The notes under the pieces were generated by a model. That model did no database searches, was not told the origin of the DNA, and worked only from the letters and a program-made list of their open reading frames with translations. DNA of 64,000 nucleotides. Origin: Seriola aureovittata (taxonomy: Eukaryota; Chordata; Actinopteri; Carangiformes; Carangidae). The translations under genes were made by a program, and so were the position numbers. Position 1 is the stretch's first letter; each line of letters begins with the position of its first letter. Of this stretch, positions 34,456 to 46,684 are shown one piece after another. The stretch is from contig NC_079364.1 of NCBI RefSeq assembly GCF_021018895.1, positions 33,806,701 through 33,870,700 of the forward strand, in the 5' to 3' direction.

Positions 34456-36165
34456 CTCATGAGTTTTCTCAGGCAGTACAGTGTGTTTGAGGTGTTCAGT
34501 GTTTTACTGGACTGTTTGTGGTGAACTGGCCTGGTGTGATCTCCTGAAGTAAATACCTATTTTATTTCAATCCGAGCACTCACTTCACCCATTCTCTCAA
34601 TAGTCTGTCTACATCAGCTTAAATTATGGCCTATTTCATTGATATTGCACAATTAAGAGATCGATAATTTCATTTTAACAAATGTTTCTCAGAGACAGAG
34701 CTGCTTTTCGGGCAAAAATGATGTTGTTTGGATATTTGTTGTATATTTGTTGTAAGATATTTTGAGAATTGAAAATGCAGATAAAAACTCTTTCATGTGC
34801 TTATAACCAAAATAAGAAAAAATATCAATGGTAACAAAAAGTGTATCTTAATACTGATTTACATTTAGTATTAGGGAGAAGAATCAGGGAGAGAGGATGA
34901 TATGCAGCAAAGAGCCATGGGGCAGACTCAAACACATGCCACTGCAGTTAGGACTAAGCCTTTATGGTATGCACTCCACCAGGTGAGCCACCAGCACACT
35001 ACTGGTGTATTTACCTGTAGAAGGCAACCATACATGTATTTTCTCACAGCACACAGAGCTCGTGAGTCAACCACTCCTTCTCCAATCCACTTGTAGCTAA
35101 AACTGCTTTGTTATACTTGATTATATTATTCACAGCACTTTGAGGGCATAGTTGAGAAATGAAATGACATGTACAAAAATTGTGCCTTTGCATTTTTTAT
35201 TTTCAAATACGGGACCATCCTGTATTATACGGGATGGGTGGCAACCCTAATTAGTTGTGTTGGGCAGCATGGCGCCTGGTGAATGAGAGAAGAAAATGTC
35301 AATGTCAGGGTTCTTGCGAAATTATAAGGAAATTACAAGTCAGATTTCACAGTTCTGATCTTCAGGAGTGGAAGCTTTGATACTTGTGCAGTCACCAAAA
35401 TAATTACCAACATCTCTGAAACCTTTATTTTGCCTTGTTGCACCTGTACTTGTGGTCAGATCAAGATAAGTAGCATATTTAGTTAACTAGCTAACCTATC
35501 AACCTTCCCTGAGCAAATAATGAAATGAAATAACTCATTGTGGTTATAGTGTCTATTTTAGATTTTTTTAACCAACTTTTTCAGATACCTTGATCTTTGA
35601 ACTGTTGCTACCATATGATGCTACCATCAGCATGCTAAGATGTTCACAATTACAGGGATAACACACTGATGTTTAGCAGGTATGATGTTTACCTTGTTCA
35701 TCTCAGTTTAGAATGCAGAGGTCAAATACTGGACAAAGTCAAGTCGAAGTCAAAGTTATTATGTGTATTATCAAACTTTATGGAAATCTATCCCATAATT
35801 GTATAAATATGTTGCATAAAACAAAAAAAGTCAACCTCATAGTGGTGCAAGTCAGGAGATCACTACAGTCATGATGTCATGAAGTCAGGATTAATCTTGG
35901 GACTATGAATATCTGCACACAATTCTGTGTAATTGTGGTAGAGCCATCCCTAAAGCCTCGCTGCTAGCATAAAAGGAGGGTTGGCGTATTCATTTTAAAT
36001 CAAATATACTAAAGTGCAAAAACGCAATAAAATAAAAATGTATCACTCAGAATACTTTCATTTAAGTATTCAGGCAGAGACATGGTCTTTGCCTCAGACA
36101 AATGTAAAACCTGAACTTAATTCAGTTATGGACCCAGATACTCTTTTACTTCATCATTATCTGCC
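34456..36165. other. No gene recognised; possible transposon end at 35.2 kb
   Basis: ATACGGGACCATCCTGTATT (35207-35226) is followed by ATACGGGATGGGTGGCAACC and CTA. This resembles the TGGCAACCCTA terminus of fish MITEs. No partner terminus was found. Confidence 0.35.
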
Positions 36166-36564
36166 TTGTCACAGTTCTGAATCTCAGGTCACCTGCCTCA
36201 CTTCAGCATTCCTTGTCATCCAGATCCCAGTTAGTAATTTTCCATTCACCCTGTTCTCCTGCACCTCCCTGCATTAGCCACTCCCACCTCATTAAGCCAA
36301 CTCTATTCACCTGGTCACACAGCTAATAACCCTCACCCAGTATACAAACCCCAGCCTTCCAGTCATTCTTTGCCAGATTATTCTTCACTGTCACCTATGC
36401 AAGACTTTCCCTGATTTGCCATTTGGATCTCCCATTGCCGACTCAACCTGTTTTTCGATTCCCCCTCATCGCCTGTTCCCCGGTACACAACTAGCCTTTT
36501 GAACTCGACCTTGAGACTCCTGAGAGTTGTGTGCTGCATCTGGGTCTACCTCTGGCCCGTTACA
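36166..36564 (+). mobile_element. Candidate solo LTR, about 398 bp
   Basis: Begins TGTCACAG and ends CCCGTTACA. It is flanked by TGCC on both sides (36162-36165 and 36565-36568; TGCCT/TGCCA if five bases are counted). The interior is pyrimidine-rich with a TATACAAACCCCAGC TATA-like segment at about 36340. No internal domain follows. TGTnAC...GTnACA ends with a 4-5 bp duplication fit a Gypsy-type solo LTR. Confidence 0.55.
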
Positions 36565-37275
36565 TGCCAGTTATCCATTTACTGGCAGTGGGTATGTAGA
36601 CAGCACAGGTTCTGCTAAGTGATTCGATCTGAAAGCTGAAACATAAGAATTAATATGCAGTTAGTACTAGACTAGTGTAACACAACACATAGGAGCAGAG
36701 GGGAGTGCCAGTCAAACACTGGGTTATTGCCCTACAGTTGTGGAGACATGCACTCTATATGTCAATTAAATATTATCAACTATACCACAGCCAGACACCT
36801 CAGGGTGACATTATCACCCTGACATGTGATACTTCCTCACTCCAATATTGCACCTTGTACAGTGTTCGTGTGGGGGTGGAGGGGGGAATTGACCTCCATG
36901 GACATTAAGCCTATAGACTTCTAGAGGCTTTAAGTCATTATGTATCTTAATGACATGTAAACAATAGATGTGTTATAATGAGCATATTCATGATCGATCA
37001 GTTTACGTTACTGAGCACTTTGGTGTATGGTAAAAATTGGAATGGTATTGGTCCTGTATACAGGTGTTGTGTTATAAACACAATGGAATTGTATGGGCCT
37101 CCATAGACTTTATTGCATCATATACTATATTTTATAATAACTGATGAACTGTATATGACATTATAATTCATTACTAAAACAAATCTTGTAAGAATAGCTC
37201 AATAGTGTCGAACATTGCATTAAAGTATAGAGTAAAGAGAGAGTTATGTGTTTTCAGAAACGTTTAGAGAGCCTT
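36565..37275. other. No gene recognised
   Basis: AT-rich unique DNA between the LTR candidate and the LINE tail. Confidence 0.4.
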
Positions 37276-37276
37276 G

Positions 37277-37321
<45 letters not shown>

Positions 37322-39170
37322 CTTTACTTATCCCATAGGGGAAATTAATATGTCCATTAGCACATTGTTATAATAATAATAATAATATGGGGTTAATAAC
37401 GAATAAACAATAATTATTAAATTAGTTCACTCCCTTTGGCTGAGGTGTTGTATAGCCTGAGGGCAGTGGGAACAAGGAATCTCCTGAACCTCTCTGTTCT
37501 GCAGTGCAGTGAGATTAGATTCTTGCTGTAGCTGCTTCTCTGTCCTGCTAGAATGTTGTGGAGAGGATGGTTGGTATTGTCTAACATGGCCTCCATCTTA
37601 CATTGCATATATCTCTCCACAACAGTCCTGAGTGAGTCCAGACTCCTGCCAAGCACAGACCCAGCTTTTTTGACCATCTTGTCCAGTCTCTTTGTGTTCA
37701 TGTCGGACATGCTGCCACCCCAGCAGACTGCAGCATAAAAGTACACTGTCCACCACTGACTGATAAAACATGTGTAGCATTTCACTGCAGACTTCAAAGG
37801 ACCTGAGCCTCCTGAGGTAAAAGAACTGGCTCTGCCCCCTCCGATAGATGGCATCTGTGTTCAGGGACCAGTCCAGTTTACTGTCCAGGTGCACACTTAG
37901 GTATTTATGAGTGTGCACCACCTCAGTGTCATTCCCTTGAATGTTGACTGGCTGAAGGGTGGGCCTAGATCTCCGAAAGTCCATGACCATCTCCTTGGTC
38001 TTGGAGGTGTTCAGAAGAAGGCAGCTCTTGTCGCTCCATTCACTGAAGGCCATCGTCAGATCCCTGTACTCCTCTTCCTGCCCGTTCCTGATACACGCCA
38101 CAATAGCTGTGTCATCCGAGTATTTCTGGATGTGGCAGGACTCAGAGTTGTTTTAAAGTCAGCCGTATAGAGGCGGAACAGGAACGGAGCCAGAACAGTC
38201 CCCTGTGGAGCCCCATTGCTGCTCCCTGAGACACAGTTACCCAGCCTGACGTACTGTGGTTGTCTTGTCAGGTATTCCAAAATCCCTTCCAGCTTGTCTT
38301 TAAGAATGGGTGGTTGGATGGTGTTAAATGCACTTGAGAAATCAAAGAATGTAATCCTCATGTAACTACCTGGCTCATCCAAGTAAGAATGGGCCCAGTG
38401 GAGCATGTAAAGGATGGCATCATCCACTCCAATATGTTCCTTGTCGGCGAACTGTAGGGGATCAAGTGCATGTTCAACCTGTGGCATCAGAAGTTGGAAA
38501 AGCAGCTGCTCCAGGGTCTTTATGATGTGTGATGTGAGGGCCACCAGTCTGTAGTCATTTATCTCAGCTGGTCATCCTACTTTAGGGACTGGAACAAGAC
38601 ATGGTGTTTTCCACAGGACCAGGACCCTCCCTGTTTGTAGACTTACGCTAAAGATCCTCTGGAAATGATCAGCCAGCTCGGCTGCACTGTCCTTTAACAG
38701 CCTCGGACACATACCATCCGGGCCTGTTGCCTCTTGAGCTCTGCCCTCACCTCTTCCACTGTAAAGGACAGGAAACTTGACCCCAGTGTGGAGGGAGTTG
38801 CAGCTGCAGTGTCAGGTTGTGAAGAAGATGCCTTAGGAGAAGCTGCAGCTGAAGCAGTGGGAGAGGGAACAGGTGAGGCTGTTCTTCTCTTTATAGCCAG
38901 TGATGGTCCTCATCCCATTTCTTTTTGTAGTCCTCCTTCACCTGCTTTAATTTCCTCTTCAGCTCATGTTGCACACACCTGAGCTTCTCCCGGTCTCCAT
39001 CCCTGAAGGCCTCCTTTTTCTGGTTGAGGAAGGTCTTGGTATTACTGGTGATCCAGTGTTTGTTGTTTGAAAAGCAGTGTACAGTCCTTGCAGGTATTAC
39101 AGTGTCCATACAGAAGTTAGTGTAGTCTGTGGTAGATTCAACCATTCCGGGCTCCAGTTCCTAAATGAGC
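37277..39170 (-). mobile_element. Non-LTR retrotransposon (copy 2, longer)
   Basis: Same family as 2905-3866, on the minus strand, with an (ATCT)n tail (37277-37320). It extends further 5' than copy 1, reaching the linker upstream of the reverse transcriptase. The 5' boundary coincides with a Tc1-type element starting at 39171, so the true 5' end may have been cut off there. No continuation is recognisable beyond 39870. Confidence 0.88.
37417..39145 (-). pseudogene. LINE ORF2-like polyprotein, frameshifted
   Basis: In order from 39145 downwards: a basic linker (DREKLRCVQHELKRK), a PDGMCPRLLKD-type segment in another frame (about 38760-38640), then an ALTSHIIKTLEQ / YMLHWAHSYLD / ITFFDFSSAFNTIQ block (the first catalytic Asp lies in FDFSSAF). 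GAPQGTVLAPFLF follows, with a frameshift near 38150 just before the YSDD region. MACIRN...YLSVHLDSKLDW is in the next frame, with a second frameshift near 37740. The C-terminus ends at 37417. At least three frame breaks make it dead. Confidence 0.85.
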
Positions 39171-39870
39171 AAGTGGCTTCAGAAAGTATTCAGATCCCTT
39201 CACTTTATTGTGTTGTAGATTTAATTCTAAATGGATAAAATTGACATTTCTGCACAAAAACACAAAGTGAAAACATTCTTTTTAAAAATTCTTGCTGAAA
39301 TCTGTCATATACATTGGAGTATTCAGACCCTTACTTCAGGACTTTGTAGAAGTCCCTTTGGCAGCACTACAGCTTCATGTCTTCTAGTCCCCAGTCTGAG
39401 CTTGTGTGCACTCAGAAGCAGGTTTTCTTCTGCCACGTTCTCCCATCTCCGCAGAGATGTTAGGTTCTTTCTCTGTCACACATTTGGCTGGAAGGCCAAC
39501 TCTAAACTTCTTTCATTTCACAGGGATTGAGGCCATTGTGCTCCTGGGAACACTCAGAGCTTTAGATATGGTTTAAAACCTTGCCCTGACAGTTTTTATC
39601 ACAGTTTTATACAGAGAACTCCCTGGACATCACCTGACCACAGTTTGGAGTTCCTCAGCAAAGGGTCTGAATACTTTTGCAAATGAGATTAAATGAGAGA
39701 TTTCAGTTTTTGATTTTTAACAAATTTGTAAAAATTTCCAAAAGCATGTTTTCAGTGTGTCATTATGGGTTATTGAGTGGAGACTGATGGACAAAATGTT
39801 ACTTTTATCAATTTAAAATTACATTTACAACACAATAAATTAAAGTTATTTGAATACTTTCTGAAGCTAT
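39171..39870. mobile_element. Internally deleted Tc1-like element (MITE-type), about 700 bp
   Basis: Terminal inverted repeats: GGCTTCAGAAAGTATTCA at the left (about 39174) and its complement TGAATACTTTCTGAAGC at the right (about 39851-39867). Internal segments are antisense transposase remnants: CACGTTCTCCCATCTCCGCA and GAGGCCATTGTGCTCCTGGG correspond to the paired DNA-binding region of salmonid-type Tc1. The catalytic region is almost entirely gone. An inner direct repeat GTCTGAATACTTTTGCAAAT occurs near 39664. Confidence 0.82.
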
Positions 39871-41170
39871 TACAGCTATTACAGTCCTTACAGCTAAAAT
39901 TAATTCAAGCTATCTTTCAAACTGAAGAAATGGCCTTCATGTTCAAGTTTTTTTTCTCACTATTTCAAGTGGTGTCCTGTTGAAGCACACTGAAAGAAAC
40001 CCATCTCATTCTTCATCATTGTATTCTAATGAACCTCATTTATATCATGAATGTGGGTTTTTTACATCACATTGTATTGATATTGTTATATTTTGATCAT
40101 GTGTGCTGCTGTCCTCCCAGTCTGCTTCCCCTGATGATTATTCTGAATGAGAAACCTCAGACAGTCATGACAGTCTGAACTGCTCTCCATCACTGCACAA
40201 AGCATCCAGCTTCACCTGAGTGTCTCGTGGTTAACTCGGCCTCAGCACTGCACTGACTTGTTAAAAATCTGCATCATGAGACAATAAATGCTTTCACTTT
40301 CATATGTATCACTGACAACTGAAGAAATGTAGCTTTACATCTGACTCAAAATAACAATTAATTCCCAACAAACCAAATGTTTTCCTCTGGAAAAGATTCA
40401 CTTGCTCCCATCTTGAGGTGGCACCTCCTAGCCACATTTAACCCAATCAGGCTGCTGTAGATATAAAAAATCCAGCCATACAGTCTGGACACAGGCTCTG
40501 GATATTAAGAACATAGATTGGTTTAATTGAATTTCTAGTGTCCACCGCTCCAAGTCACCAGAGTAGAGATAATTCCCTTATCCACATCAATGCAGGCCCT
40601 CTGCTGGGCTCAGTGAAAGGGGCTGGGGACCTGCTGTTTGCTGGTAGGATCTGCCACAATCAATTACACAAGCCTTGTTAAATACCCCCGTGATTTCCTG
40701 ACTCACCCCACACTGACATGAACTAAGTTAAAGGAACCAAACAACAGCAGCTGAGACAAATAGCCCCAGATCATTGTCCGGCTACAGTGCAATTTGGTGT
40801 CTTAAGATGGCTTAAGCTGGCTGAAGTAATGCTGCAAGATGCTGTACTTGTGCTGCTTGATGTGGCCTGTCCTGCAGCTTGCCAGGGGTCTGATGAGGAG
40901 GGCTGACCATTGCCCTCATGGTAACCACTACATAGCTGTGCTGCCTCGCTAACTTGAGGGCTTCTTTCATCCTGCTCACTCACCCAAGTGCATTCTCGGC
41001 CCAGGCTGGTGCCAACACACACTCTAACGCATGAAAAGATAAGCTTACATGTGCAGAACTTTGTTGGAATACAATCAATATATTTCTTACCTTTGTTTTC
41101 CTCTCTTGTACATGCAGTAAACTCAGTGAACACAGTGAAGCTACTTATTATGCTTCTGAATTCAGCTAAC
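39871..41170. other. No gene recognised; complex block 40530-40720
   Basis: The 40530-40720 part is repeat-free and contains CACAATCAATTACACAAGCC (HOX/PBX-like ATCAATTA). A regulatory role is possible but unproven. Confidence 0.3.
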
Positions 41171-41175
41171 AATCA

Positions 41176-41345
41176 CTTTTCTTCTACTGAAGTTAACACG
41201 CTAACCAGCTAGCCATGGCACATCTTGTCGCTTTCCAACACCAAGTCACTGTAGTATCCAGTCTGTCCTGAATATGTAGCCGTTTGATGTAGCCCTGACG
41301 GAGTCTAAATGGTTAGCATACTAACTTCAGTAGAAAAGAAGAAGC
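41176..41345. repeat. Inverted repeat, about 31-bp arms, 104-bp loop
   Basis: The left arm (41176-41206) reads CTTTTCTTCTACTGAAGTTA and ends GCTAACC. The right arm (41311-41345) is its near-complement, starting GGTTAGC and continuing TAACTTCAGTAGAAAAG. It probably marks a foldback or the facing ends of an old DNA element. No coding content. Confidence 0.75.
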
Positions 41346-44235
41346 AAAACATGAGGGTTTCTTTCCACATCAGGAGACAGTTGGTGAGTAAACGAATGAA
41401 GTTTGATGCTGAACTCAACATTTCTTCTGGACTGGTAAGTAAGCAGCTGTTAATGCTAACATTAGCTATGTAGCAATAGGAAAACAAATAGCTCCTTTAA
41501 CCAGCTGGCCAACATAGTTTTTAGAAGACATTATTCATCAAACAAGTTGTATTACACTGGTAAGGTAGCCTGAGAGAGCTGAACATATGCAGCTAAACAA
41601 AACACAAACAAATGGATATTTACAGAAATAACTTGATTATATAATAAAAATAATGAATGAAACACAACTAACCAAAGAACAATTTGACATTATAGTATTA
41701 TTATAGTATTTAACACATATGTGAAACAACAACAAACAACAAAAACACCGACAAATTCTCCAAGTCACACAGAACAAAACAGAATTCACTAAAAATTGAT
41801 GCACATACTAGCAACTCATTCTGCCGCACAAAACTGTGTCCCAAATCCATATCACATATTTACAACATCTACTACATGGTGATTATTGTAGTATGCTGTT
41901 TTTACAGTTAGTATACAAGACATCTAAATACTTAATTGTTTTATACCAAACATAATAATATAGTATTTGCTCAAAGATCAAACATATCAAATATCATCAC
42001 ATATCAAATCAAACTGCAACTTTAGAAGATTTTTTTTAAAGATTTTTTTTGGCTACATACTGACAAACATACAGATATACTACACATCTGCATGTTCCTC
42101 AGTTGTACCCCCTGAAACCTGTAACTGTTGTTGTGTAGTGTGCAACATTTCTGTATCTGCCCGTCTTTTCTGCTTTGCATTTCTTCATGCTGTGCAAATT
42201 GGTGAAGGTATTTCTTAATTTGTATATTTTTTCCATAAATGTGATGTATGTGTTGTGAGAATGGTTTAAATTTTTTCTACATGTGCTTGTTTTTTGTTCA
42301 TTTCCATGTGTTTTCTTAAATTGTCTAGTGTTCAGTGTAAACTGTAGACTGGCTTAAACTACAGTGGCCATGGAGAATCATGTCATGTGTTTTTCATTTT
42401 CATTTTCAGAGGAATAAGATCAAACAACATTTGTTCATAGGATCAATTAATTGGTTTGTTGACAGAAAATATAGAATAACACCAGACTTACCCATAGGCC
42501 TCAATCTATTCTTCAGTCATATTGGTTTAAATAGACTCATAAATATATAAAGGATTGATTTTAGAGTCATTTCCACCATCTACTATATTTCCAGGCTATC
42601 TACAATCATTTGATTGAAAATACCTTTTTCCTTTGACTATTAGGAGGAAATAAAATTTAAATTCCTTGGTATTTAATTTATAAGACAGTTTGTGGATTTG
42701 TACACTTTCTTTCAACCCGTCTTTGCTTTTAACTTGTCCATAAATAGACCTTTCAGAGTAAAACCCACCTAACAAAAAGAAATGGCAGTAATCAAATTCT
42801 TTGAGCTGTGGCTGTCTGAAATTAAAATGAAAGTTTTTGAAGTTTTCACTGTGAAAGAGTTCACTGTTGAAAGCCAACTGTTCTGTGGTTATTTTACTGT
42901 ATGACACAGTGCTTTCATGCAGACAAATGGAGGCTCTTTGTGTGTGGTATTTTAACAAAGTTTCTATGAAGCAGCCTCTCTCATTGGATATGCTATCGTC
43001 TCTGATGTGTAAGATGATTTTTCTCTTTTGTTGGCTGCTGTATAGAGACAGGTTTAAGTGCCTTGGTGGAACTCATATTCACCTCCATGTTCAGCACTCT
43101 CCCATGGCCTCTTCTCCATTTCCAGCACCCAGAAAAAAACATGTCATTGTGAACCCTGACCCCACCCTGATCCACATCCACTCTCCATCAGGAAGCCAAA
43201 CACATGCCTGAACAATTAACTCCTGCACTGCCATCAATTTAGCCCAGAGGGAAGAAAAGATTGAGTCACCCAGGTTCAGGCAAAAAAAATGGGTAAAAAT
43301 ATATGGATAAAAGGGTTTTCTTCAGAAAGAGAGAGAAAAACATGTTTTTCAGTCCCTGCAAAGTAACTGTCACTGGAGTGACAAGGAGACACTATTGAGA
43401 GCCTCCGTTCATTCAGCCAGTTTGTCTGAACTGTTCAACAAACAATTACAGGGAGTCATGAGGGTTATGTTTATCTTGAGACCAGGCCTGTGAGGAGCTG
43501 TCTTAAAAGCCATGGTGAATTTAAGAGCCAAGTACATCTGCTTCATAAACTTGTGATGTTGGGTCTCAGTATTGATTCCTGTTCAATGCAGCAGCTGATG
43601 GTCAGCAGGAGGCTGATGGCAGCGTGACCCACTGTCTTTTCAAGTTACACTGAATTGGCCTCTGCTCTCGGTTGGGGTTTGACTCTTGTATTGAAAATAA
43701 AACACCAGCAAGGCATAACCACCCATCTATTGCAAAGGATGTATATAGTGTAAATCTAATTTTTATTGTGAGACTGAAGTCAACACCTGAAGAATGTGTG
43801 GGAGGTTTAAGCTCATCCCCGAGGTTCAATCTTCCATCATATATGTACCCAGACCAAAAAGCAGGAGTCACTAGTGAATCAATCCCTCACTGGCCTCCCA
43901 CCCACAAACATGACTGTGTTCCATGAAACCTGCATGGCTTTGGCCAGTACTCACAGTTAACACCTGTGCCCAAACATGTTGTGTACTTCTTATCCTCATG
44001 AACCCAGGTACATGCTAAAAAACCTACATAAGTCAAAACACAAACAGTCCTGAGAATGTCCTCTTAGCAAAAAGAAAAAAGAAAAATCTGCTTCCAATAA
44101 ATCATTTGATGAAAGCTCCTCATTGATTTCAGGTGCTGTGACTTCCCCGCTACAAGCTTCACTTAAGTAGTTGCAGGGAATATCACACTGAGGTTTGACA
44201 CTTAATTTTTATTCCTCAACACCGGCAACAGTCAG
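41346..44235. other. AT-rich intergenic DNA, no gene recognised
   Basis: A 120-codon minus-strand open frame at 42596-42958 has Phe/Lys-rich AT-driven composition and no known domain. No transposon ends were recognised. Confidence 0.4.
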
Positions 44236-44317
44236 AACCAGAAGCAGAAACTACTACAAATTTGGCACAAACTTTCACTCAGACTCAAGGATGAACTGGT
44301 TCGATTTTGGTGGGTAA

Positions 44318-44345
44318 AGGTCAAAGGTCAAGGTCACAGTGACCT
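44318..44345 (+). promoter_or_regulatory. DR1 plus perfect ERE-type palindrome (unit 1)
   Basis: AGGTCA at 44318-44323, 44325-44330 (1-bp spacer, DR1) and 44331-44336; TGACCT at 44340-44345. The last pair forms a perfect AGGTCA-CAG-TGACCT palindrome. DR1 is the known layout for HNF4/RXR-PPAR; the palindrome with a 3-bp spacer is the oestrogen receptor consensus. Occupancy is not known. Confidence 0.6.
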
Positions 44346-44375
44346 CGGATGAACTGATTAGATTTTGGTGGTCAA

Positions 44376-44403
44376 AGGTCAGAGGTCAAGGTCAATGTGA
44401 CCT
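44376..44403 (+). promoter_or_regulatory. DR1 plus perfect ERE-type palindrome (unit 2)
   Basis: AGGTCA at 44376-44381, 44383-44388 and 44389-44394; TGACCT at 44398-44403. Same geometry as unit 1, 58 bp away, with spacer ATG in the palindrome. Confidence 0.6.
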
Positions 44404-44470
44404 CACAAAATTCATTTTAGTTATTACTCAAGGCTTCACGCCGCAATTATGACAAAATATTACACAAATG

Positions 44471-45520
44471 GTTCATATTTTCTATGACTCTGGATAAACG
44501 GATTTAATCTGAAACAAGTCTGAGTGGAGGAGGCAGATAACCATGAGGACGTGATTCTAGTTTGAGTGTGTTCCAGTCCTACAGTCAATGGTGGTCTGTA
44601 TGGTGGATTGTGAACATCAACATAATACAGTACAAAAAAATTGTACAGACAATTCAAATGTTTTTTAGCAACAGACGATACAGTTTTGCACAACATAGAA
44701 GTAGTTTTTTGTTGAAAGTTGAAAAAACACGGTAGTGAATGTTCTGTGTTTCCAATGAGTGATGTTGTGTGAATAAAGCTGTGTTTCCTCCTTGCGCAAT
44801 ATCATTCCAGTTAAATTTGACGACAGATTTCCAGCATCTGCCTCTCAGTGGGAACTGGCTCCCTGGGACCTGATAAGACAGGAGCCATGACTTGAATGAG
44901 AAAAAAAAAAAAATTCCATTTCAATTTTGTTAGATATTACTTATTTGCATCTTCGGAAAAAAACACCTCATGCAATGCACATTTTTTTGCAACATTTGTG
45001 AGGTTTTTTTTTTAAATTCACATGTTTCCATTACTGGTTTTGAATTTTGCAATTTCATATTGTGCATTAAGCAGGTTACTGAAAACTCAATGAGTGTCAG
45101 GACACAAGTAGATGAGGTGAGCACTCCGGGGGTAACTGGACTGTGTGGAAGAGCTAAGATGAGATGTCCTAAATACCCTGTATACAAACAAAGAAGCTCT
45201 TTTGGTTTATGTACCAACAGGATAAACCTTCACAAAGTCAGGGCTCTACAGCACAAGTATTTTGTTGCATGTGTGAATGAAAATTGAGTGTGTGTGTGTG
45301 AGTGTGAAAAATGATTTGGGAGCACATGACTCTGAGTTCCTGGGATGCCCCCTGAACCTGGTTCTGAATCTAAATCTGTAATAACTTGAAGAACTTTATC
45401 AGTTCTTGAAGAAATTTGTGAGTAAATTAGTGGATGAGTAAATATTGTTTTGGTGTATTTTATGGTCTTCTTTGTCTTTGTCTCTGTGTCTTTGTCTGAC
45501 TGAGGGCGGGCTGAGGACAC
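44471..45520. other. No gene recognised
   Basis: AT-rich unique DNA. Confidence 0.4.
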
Positions 45521-45605
45521 ATAATAATAATAATAATAATAATAATACATTTTATTTAAAGGCGCCTTTCTTGGCACTCAAGGACACCGTACAGAGTTAC
45601 ACAAA
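45521..45605 (-). mobile_element. LINE 3' end fragment with (TTA)n tail
   Basis: (TAA)n at 45521-45548 followed by TACATTTTATTTAAAGGCGC, CTTTCTTGGCACTCAAGG and ACACCGTAC. On the minus strand this is the CTTGAGTGCC...GGCGCC...AAATAAAATG end with a TTA-repeat tail that teleost LINEs show. Only the last 85 bp or so are visible. Confidence 0.6.
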
Positions 45606-45618
45606 TTATATATTATAT

Positions 45619-45623
<5 letters not shown>

Positions 45624-45663
<40 letters not shown>
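45624..45663. repeat. (AC)n microsatellite
   Basis: About 19 AC units after a TATATTATATACATATAC lead. Confidence 0.96.
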
Positions 45664-45664
<1 letters not shown>

Positions 45665-46684
45665 ACTAACTGATGTATTGTAGGAATATTATTTTATCTT
45701 TCTGTTCCATTGATATGGGACATTTTATTGAGTTTATATTGTGACTTTGCTGTTATAAGAATTGATCTGCTCTATAAACAATATTCTATTAGTTTTAAAA
45801 TAATTCTTAAGAATACCATAGTATCAATAAAAGCAGTGCTATTAATGGTAATAGGCTCTGTAATGTTTGATTAGGGATGTATTTGAAAAGCACAGTGTCT
45901 GTCCTTTGCTCAGTTCAGTATCTTATGTTGTAAAATTCTTCAGTCTCCATCAAATTGTCCTGCATCTTATACAAACTGTACAGACTGTTGGCTCTTTATT
46001 TTTCAGCCATTCAATGGTATTCCTTCTAATGAGTGTTACACACTGTCACCAGTCCAGCCACACACTTTGTTTTTGTTGTTCTTCATTTTTGTACACAGGG
46101 TGGATAATGGTCTTGCTGAATCCTACAGATCTCATTTGTCTCTCTTTCTCTTGCTCTCTTCTGTTTCTTCTCCTTCCCATTCAGCTCCCCACCTTCTTTC
46201 CTCCCTTGACCCCCACCTCCACCACCTGCCAATTAATGCCAATCAGGCTAGTGGTAGGCTGATGTGGTGGGAGGGTTTGGGACTGGGACCACCTCACTAT
46301 TGCTCACAGCTGGCCTCTCCTCTCTACCTGTCAGGACCAGGCCTCTCACTACACCCTGTGTTGTTCAGTACAGTGGAGCAAACCTGTGTCAACTATGGCT
46401 TATTACAATGCACCCTTCACTCAATGTGTCCTGTCAAAAACGAGCCCACAGGTCGTTTGTGCAGCAGGTTAGTATGACCCATTGTTAGATTTTGTTGCTA
46501 GGCAACATCTAGTTGTCATAGTAATGATGACAGTAGCAAAGGGAAAAGTGCGGTGAGGTAGTTTAAAGACAGACAAAGTCCATGTCAGGAAGAGTTTGTG
46601 GTGGATGGCTCAATATGACACAGGAGAGCGGTGTCCAATTCCCATGTGAAAGTTTATGATGTTTCTATTATCTATGACCATTTA
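45664..46684. other. No gene recognised
   Basis: Overlapping plus-strand frames of 74-136 codons at 45.87-46.49 kb occupy three phases of one pyrimidine-rich stretch and show no domain. They are judged as chance. Confidence 0.4.

Larger units (their letters stand above)
44236..44470 (+). repeat. Dispersed repeat B, copy 2, with internal 58-bp tandem duplication
   Basis: A unit starting GGATGAACTG(G/A)TT and ending GTGACCTC occurs twice in tandem, with a 58-bp period. Each unit carries AGGTCA at three adjacent positions plus TGACCT inverted. The receptor sites are listed separately. Flanking TTTGGCACAAACTTTCACTC and ACTCAAGG match the family layout. Confidence 0.82.

Noticed and set aside
42596..42958. 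120-codon minus-strand frame
   Set aside because: AT-driven Phe/Lys/Tyr composition, no motif, overlaps a plus-strand frame of similar length.
45867..46488. Three overlapping plus-strand frames of 74-136 codons
   Set aside because: All three phases are open across a pyrimidine-rich stretch, giving Leu/Ser/Pro-rich peptides without a domain.
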